NCBI RefSeq assembly: GCF_017355525.1
Contig: NZ_CP067395.1
Span: 2,480,001 to 2,544,000, forward strand
DNA from: Lysobacter enzymogenes
GTDB lineage: Bacteria > Pseudomonadota > Gammaproteobacteria > Xanthomonadales > Xanthomonadaceae
Direction: 5' to 3'
Length of the DNA stretch: 64,000 bases
How positions within the stretch are numbered: position 1 is the first letter of the stretch; the number at the start of each line of letters is the position of its first letter. Below the pieces are notes generated by a model that saw only the letters and a program-made list of their open reading frames with translations, was not told where the DNA came from and made no database searches. Below are positions 51,601 to 60,000 of this stretch, piece by piece. A program made the position numbers and the translations under genes.

Positions 51601-53993
51601 TTCTGTCGCCACTCGCCCTGCGCGCCGCTGCCGGACAAGCGGTCGAACTGCACCGCCGAACCGTTCGGCAACACCATGCGGATCGCTGCGTAATCGTCGC
51701 CGGTGCGCTGCAAGTAGTGGCCGAAGCCCAACGACATGCCCAGACCGAACTCGCGCTTGACCATGTCGCGCGGGCGGTAATGCCGTTCGACCGTCAGCGG
51801 CACCACGTCGTTGATCGTCACGTCAGTGTCGGCGTAGATGAAATCGCCGGTGTGCAGATCAACGGGATCGCCTTCAGTACCTGGCCCACCAAGCTTGGCG
51901 CCATTGACTAAGCACATTTGGGGTTTGCATTCGCCATCTTGATCCGGCGGCATGCCCTCCTTCGGCGGCGGATCGTTGTTCGGCACGCTGTACATGCCGC
52001 CCATCGTCTGGTGCAGCGCCACGCCGCGCTCTGGTTCGAACTGGCGGCCATCGGCCGAGACCGTGCCCTGGCCGTACACCCGCCAGCCTTCGCGCGGGTC
52101 GTAGATCCAGAAGTCCGCCAGCGTGCCCGCCGGCTTGCGGTCGTAGTTCGGGTAGTACACGCGGATGCCGCCCGACGCGGCCGGGGTCAGGCCCTGCACC
52201 TGGGCGCCGCCCGGTTCCAGGGTGAACGCCATCGGGTGGTTTTCTTTGACCGGGAACGGCGCGCGGTTGACCGGCGTCGGCACGATCGCCAGTTCGGTCA
52301 CCAGTTGGCCCTTGCGGTCGCGGATCACCGCGCCGGCGGGGATCCGCAATTCCAGACCCGGCATGTCCGGGTGGCCGATGCGCATCTCCTGCTTCAGCGG
52401 CGAGGCGATCTTGATCTTGTCGCGCGCGGTGATGCGCGGCAGGTGCAGCAGGTAGTTCAGTTCGGTCAGCTTGCCTTTCGCCACGCGCACGCCGACCACG
52501 AACTGGCCGTATTCGGCCTGCGCGGTGTTGGCGCTGCTGCCGTCGACGTACAGTTCCTGCCAACCGGCCGCGGCGTCGAGCAGGGTGAACCAGCCGTCGG
52601 CGTCGGTGCGCGCCTTGTGCGCGCCGATGCTGACTTCGACGTTCGCGACCGGTTGTTCGTCGACGCGTACGACCCGGCCGCGCACGACGGTCACGCCGTA
52701 CAGCGCCGCGGTCTTGGCCATCGACGGGTTCGGCGTCGGCGATTGATCCGGCGTGTAGATGCGCCAGCGGCTGTCGGTGTTGTCGGCGCCGGGTGACCAC
52801 ACGCCGTCCTTGAGTTCGCCGCGCGCGCGGCACGGGGCGTACCAGGCGCCCTTTTGTACGCAGCGGCGCGCGTCTTCGTCGCCGGTGATCTGCACGTCGG
52901 TCGGCGGCGTCGCCGGCGTCTGCTCCGCGTTCAAGGCCGCGGTGCGGAAGTCGATCGCAACGGTCGCCAGCGGCTGGCCGTTGCGGCCGCGCACGCCGTC
53001 GATCAGCAGGGTGTACGGCGAATCGGGGAACAGCGCCTGCTGCGGGGTCACGAACGCGAGACGGCCGCCTTCGGCGGGCACTACCTTGGCGACGGTGCGG
53101 CCGCCTGGGCCGAACAGCACGACGCTGCTGGCGTTGACTTCGCTGGCTTGCAGCGGCTGGGTGAAACGCAGCCACAGGCGGCCATCGGGGGCCACGTTCT
53201 GCGCTTTCGCTGCCGGCCACGAGGCGGCGAGCACCGGCGCCGCCTTCGCGGCATCGGCGGCGCGCGCAACCGGCGTAGTTGCAGCGAAGCTTTGCGTTTG
53301 CGGATCGAAGCGCGCGTCGCCGCTCACGCGGCGGCCTTGCGCATCGACGCCGCCAGTCAAACGCACGCTGCCGTCGGCGTCCAGTGCGCCGGCATGGCCC
53401 AGGCGCGGCGGCGTCCACGCGCCGCCGACGATCTGCACCGCGTCGTCGCGCGAATCCCACAATTCCGCCTTCGCGACGCCGGCGACGCCCGGCGTCCAAC
53501 CGCCGCTGAGCAACAAGCGGCCGTCGCTGAGCAAGGTCGCCGCATGGCCGGCGCGCGGCGCCAGGCCCGGCAACTGCGCTGCCGTCAGCGTCTGCGTCGC
53601 CGGATCGAACCACAGACCTTCGGTGTGCACCTGACCGGCGGCATCGACGCCGCCCCAGACCAACACCCGGCCGTCGGCGAGCACGCTGACGCTGGCCAGC
53701 CGGCGCGGCGAACCCAGCGGCCAATGCCGCACCTGGCTGCCTTGCGCATCGTCGCGGCGCAGGCTCAGGCCGCGGCCGTCGCGTTCGAGCACCAGCCAGC
53801 GTCCGTCCGGCAACTGCGCGCGCGCTTCGCGCGACTGCAGCGCCAGTTGCTGCGACAGCGACACCGGCAACGGCTCCAGCGCCGCGCCGACGTCGCCCGG
53901 CCGCAGCGACACCGCGCCCAGCGACAGGCCCAGTGCCAGCGCCATCGCACCGATGCGCCAGTTCTTGCGCGTTCCTTGCTTCATCCGCAGCAT
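48597..53993 (-). CDS. Large secreted RHS-repeat protein with metallopeptidase-like tail
   Basis: 1,798 residues. Signal-like N-terminus (ALALGLSLGAVS), kelch-type beta-propeller repeats (about 60-250; DGRVLVWGG, DGRLLLSGG), an SbsA-type Ig domain (about 250-350), a carboxypeptidase regulatory-like domain (about 435-520), DUF6531 (HTGDFIYADTDV, about 717), many YD repeats (about 800-1520) and the RHS core ending [17 protein letters not shown]. After core residue about 1673 the tail of 125 residues is unlike the other RHS gene and holds HEYYH (about 1736) followed by NRFEDPANAFA. This looks like a zinc peptidase or a HExxH-type toxin. Confidence 0.9.
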   Translation of the reverse strand: MLRMKQGTRKNWRIGAMALALGLSLGAVSLRPGDVGAALEPLPVSLSQQLALQSREARAQLPDGRWLVLERDGRGLSLRRDDAQGSQVRHWPLGSPRRLASVSVLADGRVLVWGGVDAAGQVHTEGLWFDPATQTLTAAQLPGLAPRAGHAATLLSDGRLLLSGGWTPGVAGVAKAELWDSRDDAVQIVGGAWTPPRLGHAGALDADGSVRLTGGVDAQGRRVSGDARFDPQTQSFAATTPVARAADAAKAAPVLAASWPAAKAQNVAPDGRLWLRFTQPLQASEVNASSVVLFGPGGRTVAKVVPAEGGRLAFVTPQQALFPDSPYTLLIDGVRGRNGQPLATVAIDFRTAALNAEQTPATPPTDVQITGDEDARRCVQKGAWYAPCRARGELKDGVWSPGADNTDSRWRIYTPDQSPTPNPSMAKTAALYGVTVVRGRVVRVDEQPVANVEVSIGAHKARTDADGWFTLLDAAAGWQELYVDGSSANTAQAEYGQFVVGVRVAKGKLTELNYLLHLPRITARDKIKIASPLKQEMRIGHPDMPGLELRIPAGAVIRDRKGQLVTELAIVPTPVNRAPFPVKENHPMAFTLEPGGAQVQGLTPAASGGIRVYYPNYDRKPAGTLADFWIYDPREGWRVYGQGTVSADGRQFEPERGVALHQTMGGMYSVPNNDPPPKEGMPPDQDGECKPQMCLVNGAKLGGPGTEGDPVDLHTGDFIYADTDVTINDVVPLTVERHYRPRDMVKREFGLGMSLGFGHYLQRTGDDYAAIRMVLPNGSAVQFDRLSGSGAQGEWRQNGSRSAFAGAVMRSIFDSDPEQPYGRAYRVTLRDGSQMQFGSYNNTRLQWVQDRFGNQTRLVYNAGLLSQLVSPNGRIVGFTYDNQNRISAVKDHTGRTWGYEYNEQGLLKTVTYPDLTTQKYTYKVSSFSDDFAVCPEGINVDYRYCLYADYHKKLGTYLMQHVMESVIDRRGHRVVYNEYPKYGSWIGRIAKQTLADNSIFTFAYSNTPEGHLAVLVTRPDGVKRRVVFDENAAPYPISDTYGYGTNKEQTYLFERYASGQVRVRTDPLGRKTEYQYNAADQLTQMTEMAGTPKSRSIRVSYRADGLVGSVTDPLNRRATFEYTDNCLTRVTDAMNRVVDIQCNAAGQRIAVTDNKGNTVTYRYEGGELTAVVDPLGRATGFAYDSLGRLVVVRDEEGRIARRSYDSSDRMRSQTDPMRRMMELDYDNNGNLTAVLLPHGNGITYAYDDRDRLVERRDALGQAETWTYFDGDKVKTHTNRAGKTSSVSYDELGRPSGATLADGSTQAFVYDAGDRRRQILDSAAGTVSWDYDDFDRVLTETSAAGSVAYEYDVMSRRIGMTAGSQAKVEYRYDDGNRLRRIAQAGEIVLFDYDEAGRRKTVTLPNGVVAAYEFNPAGDLAGLAYAGADGSVLGTMGYGYDRTGQRVAQTGSWANTLLPQVSDGNTFDDNQRQTRYRDRTLNYDANGNLVDDGSRTYVWNGRGQLTQIQQEGQTIASFVYDPLGRRVGKVENGQSVQYLYDGLDAVQESRGARVSGILTGLDIDERFARTDASGRTYFMVDALGSTKALSNAAGAVVQRYDYTPYGQTQASQAGFDNPYQYTGREMDASGLYYYRARYYHPGMARFISEDPIGLSGGLNPYAYVEGDPVSLADPLGLAPASGLMADCLKLIFGESISGVDVRNKRFVKNEWITTRKNSIRLPPDFSVGQFFSNPHLVLHEYYHVIHQWNVGKISRTAYAAEYLRNGPDKGNRFEDPANAFADQNQANFENCLNKGSKCEK

Positions 53994-54094
53994 CGCACTT
54001 CTCCCGATCCTTCAGCAGCTTGGGCCGTCGGCTGAAACCGACATCGAACCCTGGTGACAGTCGCGCTCAATCGATCCGACGAACTCGCGAGGTT

Positions 54095-57000
54095 TCAAGG
54101 AACCGCAGCGAGCGTGAACTGCGCACTCGCCGTGCCCCCGTGGTTCGGATCCATCCACACTCGGTAACGCCCGGCCTCGGGCAGCGGCGGCAGGTCGATC
54201 CGGAAATCGCTGGAAGACTCGTAGGTGCGCCAATGGCTTCCGTCGGGCCGGTAGACCCAGTACGACACGCCGCGATTGCCCGGCGCCGAGGTCTGATTCG
54301 ATACGTTCAACGCCAGCGTCTCGCCGGCGCTGCCGTCGAAGTACAACCAGCGATCCTGTCCGCGCCGCTCCAGCGTCGCGCTCGCGGCGACGCCGCGGGC
54401 CAGCGTTTGCGATTCGATCGCGCTCAAGTTCGCCTTGAAGCTCATCGTTCCTTGCCCGGGAGCGCTGACGACGACGCTGTAGGTTCCCGCCTCCAGGTCG
54501 TCCAGATCCAGGTCGCAACCTTCGTAGAACGCATAGCAATACTGGTACGTGCGGCGACTGCCGTCGGCCCTGAGCACGTCCACGAAAAAATAGGAATCGC
54601 TGCTCAAGGACAGGTCGAAAAGCCCCAGGCCCAGATCGGCGCCGGACTCCGCGGAGAAGGTCAGGTAGGCATTTTGGCCGCGGACTTGCGTGCCGATGCC
54701 GACGGCCGCGGCTCCGGTAACGAGCGAGCGGGACTGGCCGGAGAGCAGGGTCAGCTGGGCCGAGACGACAGCCCCGTACTGAGGATCGACGAACACCGTG
54801 TAGTCGCCGCTCGCCGGCAGATTCCACAGATTCATCGTCAGATCGGCGCTGGTGTAGTTCTGCAGCAACACACTGCCGTCGGGTTTGTAGACCGTGTAGT
54901 AGACGTAGTTTCCGACAGGCGTCGTGACTTGAGCCGAGACATTCAATGCCAGGGTTTGCCCCGACTGCGCCGCGAACCGTATCGCCGCATTCTGGCCGCG
55001 CCGCGCCAGCGACAGGTTCGCCGGAACATCCGGCGTCAGCACAACCGTCGCGTCCGCGCTGAGGCTGGCCTTGAAACTCATCCGCCCGTTGCCGTCGTAT
55101 GGCGGTACGACGATCACGGAGTACTTGCCGGCGTCGAGATTGCGCAGGTCGAATTCGCAACCGCCGTAGGAGGCATAGCAATAGTCGTACGTCAGTTGGG
55201 TTCCGTCCGGCCGGTACAGATAGACAGCGACGTAGCTGGTCGAACCCGGCGTGGCCAGGTCGCCGATGCCGAGACCGAGATTCGCGCCCTGGGCTGCGTC
55301 GAAGGTGAAGTAGCTGCGCTCCCAGGGCGTTGAGCTTTGATAGTCCGCCGGCGCGCCGTCCACGGCGAGACCGTCGCCCGTATCGAGTTCGACCTGCGCT
55401 GTCGCAGCCGCGCCGTATTCCGGATCGACGAACAGCAGGTACTGGCCGGTGGCCGGCAGGTTAGCCAGGTTCAGGCTCAGGCCTGTGGTCGAATACGTCT
55501 GCTGCAACACGCCGCCGTCGGGCTTGTACACGGTGTAGGTCTGATAGCTGCCGACCGGCGTGGTCGCGAAGTTCGAGGCGTTGATCGCCACCGTCTGGCC
55601 GGCCGTGCCGGCGAAACTCAGACGACCGTTCTGGCCACGACGGCTCAAGACCAGATCGAGCGGAACGTTCGGCGACAGCGTCGCGATCAGGTCCGGGCTC
55701 AAGGTGGCGTTGAAGCTGAAGCGGCCGTTGCCGTCGTACGGCGGCGTCACCACCACGCTGTAGGTGCCGGCGGCGAGATTGCTCAGCTCGAAGTCGCATC
55801 CGCGGTAGTAGGCGTAGCAATAGTCGTAGGTGAGCTGGCTGCCGTCGGGGCGATACACATACACGCTGACGTAGCTGGTCGATCCCGGCGTGATCAATTC
55901 GCTGATCCCCAGGCCGAGGTTGGCGCCCTGCTCCGCGGTGAAGGTGAAGTAGGCGCGTTGCCACGGCGTCGAACTCGAATACTGCGCCGGTGCGCCGCCC
56001 ATCGCGAGGCCGTCGCCCGTATCGAGTTCGACCTGCGCTGTCGCGGTGGCGCCGTACTCGGGATCGACGAAGACCGTGTATTGACCGCTCGCCGGAAGAT
56101 TCGCCAGGTTCAGGCTCAGGCCTGTGGTCGAATACGTCTGCTGCAACACGCCGCCGTCGGGCTTGTACACGATGTAGGTCTGATAGCTGCCGACCGGAGT
56201 GGTCGCGAAGTTCGAGGCGTTGATCGCCACCGTCTGGCCGGCCGTGCCGGCGAAACTCAGACGGCCGTTCTGGCCATGGCGGCTCAAGACCAGATCGAGC
56301 GGAACGTTCGGCGACAGCGTCGCGATCACGTCCGGGCTCAAGGTGGCGTTGAAGCTGAAGCGGCCGTTGCCGTCGTACGGCGGCGTCACCACCACGCTGT
56401 AGGTGCCGGCGGCGAGATTGCTCAGCTCGAGGTCGCATCCGCGGTAGTAGGCGTAGCAATAGTCGTAGGTGAGCTGGCTGCCGTCGGGGCGATACACATA
56501 CACGCTGACGTAGCTGGTCGATCCCGGCGTGATCAACTCGCTGATTCCCAGGCCGAGATTGGCGCCCTGCTCCGCGGTGAAGGTGAAGTAGGCGCGTTGC
56601 CACGGCGTCGAGCTCGAATACTCCGCCGGTGCGCCGCCCATCGCGAGGCCATCGCCCGTATCGAGTTCGACTTGCGCTGTCGCAGCGGCGCCGTACTCGG
56701 GATCGACGAAGACCGTGTATTGACCGCTCGCCGGAAGATTCGCCAAGTTCAGGCTCAGCCCCGTCGTCGAATACGTCTGCTGCAACACGCCGCCGTCGGG
56801 CCGGTAAACCGTATAGGTCAGATTGCGGCCGGCCGGCGTGGTCGCGAAGTTCGAGGCAGTGATCGCCACCGTCTGGCCGGCCGTGCCGGCGAAACTCAGA
56901 CGGCCGTTCTGGCCGCGGCGGGCCAGGGCCAGATCGAACGGAACGTTCGGCGACAGCGTCGCGATCACGTCCGGGCTCAAGCTGGCTTTGAAGCTCAGCC

Positions 57001-60000
57001 GGCCGTTGCCGTCGTACGGCGGCGTCACCACCACGCTGTAGGTGCCGGCGGCGAGATTGCTCAGGTCCAGCTCGCAACCGCCGTAATAGGCGTAGCAATA
57101 GTCGTAAGTGAACTGGCTGCCGTCGGGTCGGTAGACGTACACGCTGACGTAGCTGGTCGAACCCGGCGTGACCAGATCGCTCAGCCCCAGGCCCAGGTTG
57201 GCGCCCTGCTCAGCGGTAAAGGTGAAATACGCGCGTTCCCACGGCGCCGAGCTCGAGTACTCCGCGGGCGCACCGCCGGTTGCGAGACCGGAACCGCTGT
57301 CGAGTTCGACCCGCGAGTTCGCGGTCGCCGCGTATTCGGGGTCGACGAACACCGTGTATTGCCCGTCGACCGGCAAGTTCGCCAGATTCAGGCTCAATCC
57401 GTTGCTCGAATAGCCCGACTGCAGGAAGCCGCCGTCGGGCTTGTAGACGCTGTACGCCACGTTGCGCACGCCCGGCGCAGTGACGATGTCGGCGACGTTC
57501 AGGCCGAACGTCTGCCCGGCCGTGCCGGCGAAGCTGAGCCGCGCATTCTGGCCGCGGCGGCTCAGCGAGAGGTTCAACGGCACGTCGGGACTCAGCCTCG
57601 CGCGTACGTCGGCGCTGATCACGCTGTTGAAGCTCATCGTGCCGTCGCCGCCGCTGGGCGCGGTGACCGTCACGCTGTAGGTGCCGGCGACCAGGTTCGA
57701 CAGCTCCAGGTCGCAGCCGCCGTAGTAGGCGTAACAGTAGTCGTAGGTCTGGGTGCTGCCGTCGGGACGGTAGACGTACACGCCGACATAGCCGGTGGAT
57801 CCCGGCGTCGCCAGATCGGTGATGCCCAGCCCCAGATTGGCGCCCTGTTCCGCGGTGAAGGTGAAGTAGGCGTTCTGGCCCGGAGCCTGGGTCAGGAAGC
57901 TGCCGGGATCGCCGTCCGGCGTTACGGTCTGCGCCTGTCCCGACACCAGAGTCAGCCGAGCGCGGACTTTCTCGCCGTAGTAGGGATCGATGTAGACCAG
58001 GTAATCGCCGCCGACCGGCAGGTTCCACAGGTTCAAGGTCAGGTCCGTGCGCGCGCCGCCTTGCTGCAGCACGGCGCCGTCGGGCTTGTAGACCGTGTAG
58101 TACACGTCGCGTCCTTCCGGCGCGGTGACCTGCCCGGCCACGGTGAAGGCGAAGGTCTGCCCGGCTTCGGCGCTGAACTTGACCCGCCCGTTCTGGCCGC
58201 GTCGGTCCAGCGCCAGATCGATCGGCGCGTTCAACGCGGCCGTTGCGACCGCATCGGCACTGAGCGTCGCCTGGAAGCTCACGGTCGAGGCATCCGACGG
58301 CGGCACTATCAACACGCTGTACTCGCCTGCCGCAAGACCGGCGAGATTCAGATCGCAACCGCCGTAGTAGGCGTAGCAGTAATCGTAGTTCAGCTGGCTG
58401 CCGTCGGGACGGTAGACGTAAACGTAAAGAGGATTGCCCGAACCGGGCGTCGATACGTCGGCGAGGCCCAAGCCGAGGTTGTCGCCTTCTTGCGCGGTAA
58501 AGGCGAGATAGACGTACTGAGAAGGCACCCGCGTGGCGATATTGCGCGGCTCCGCGCCCTTCTCCAGCCGGCCGACTTCGCCGGGCAGCAGAACCACTGT
58601 GGTCTTGGCGGTCTCGCCGTATCCCGGATCGACGAAGATCAGATAGTCGCCGCTCACCGGCAGATTGCTCAGATTCATGGTGAGCCCGGTCTGGGTGTAG
58701 CCCTGTTGCAGGCTGCTGCCGTCCGGCTTGTACACGGTGTAGTAGACGTAGCGATCCGCCGGCTCCGTCGACTGCTGCGACACGTTGAACGCGAACGTCT
58801 GGCCCGCCTGTGCGGTGAAGCTCAGGCGCGCGTTCTCGCCGCGCTTGGTGAGGTCGATGCTGTTCGGCGAGTTCAGCGCCAACGCGATCTTGCGGTCGTG
58901 GCTCAGGGTCGCCTTGAACGCCATCGTGCGGTTGCCGTCGTAGGGCGGCGTCACCACGACGTTGTAGGTTCCGGCGGCCGGAATGCCCATATCCAGCTCG
59001 CAACCGGCGTAGTACGCATAGCAGTACTGATAGCCCAGCTGGCTGCCGTCGGGCCGATACACATAGAGGCCGACATAGCTGCCGCTGCCCGGCGTGACCA
59101 GATCGCTCAAGGCCAGGCCGAGCGTATCGCCTTGCTCGGCGTCGAAACTGAAGTAGACGTTCTGTCCCGGCGTCTGGGTTTCGAAGCTGCCGAGCGAGCC
59201 GCCCGGATCCGGGCCTCCGACCTGCCCGGACACCAGCTTGGCCTGCACCTGCGCGGTCTCGCCCTGGCCCGGGTCCACATAGATCAGGTAATCGCCGGTC
59301 GCCGGCAGGTTCGGGAGGTTCAAGGTGATCGTGGAGCGGGTGTTGCCTTGTTGCAGCACGCTGCCGTCGGGCTTGTACACGGTGTAGTAAACGTCGCGAT
59401 CGGCCGGCGCCGTCGACTGTGCGGAGACGTAGAAGGCGCGGGTGTTTCCCGCTTCGGCGGAGAAGGTCAGGCGTGCGTTCTGGCCGCGCCGGTCCAGCGT
59501 CAGCGCGAGCGGCGAATCGACCACCAGGGGCGCGACCGCATCCGCGCTCAACGTCGCGGTGAATCCCATGCGGCGCTCGCCGTCCGAAGGCGCCAGCGCC
59601 ACGGCGGTATAGGTGCCGGCCGCCAGGTTGGACAGGTTGACGTCGCAGCCGCCGTAACCTGCGTAACAGTATTCGTAAGCCAACTGGCTGCCGTCCGGCC
59701 GGTAGACGTACAGGTAAATGCCGGCGTTGCTGCCCGGCGTGATCAGATCGCTGATGCCCAAGCCGAGATTGGCCCCTTGCGCGGCATCGAAGCTGAAGTA
59801 GATGTTCTGTCCCGGCGTGCCGGTGAGAAACTCGGCGCTGCTCTGCCCGGGCTCGATTCCACCGGACTGCCCGGACACCAGGGTCGCCTGCGCCGTCAGG
59901 CTTTCGCCGTAGTACGGATCGACATAAACCGAGTAGTCGCCTGCGACCGGCAGCCGCGCCAGATTGAGGGTCAGGCCGGTGCGCGCGCTGGCTTGCTGCA

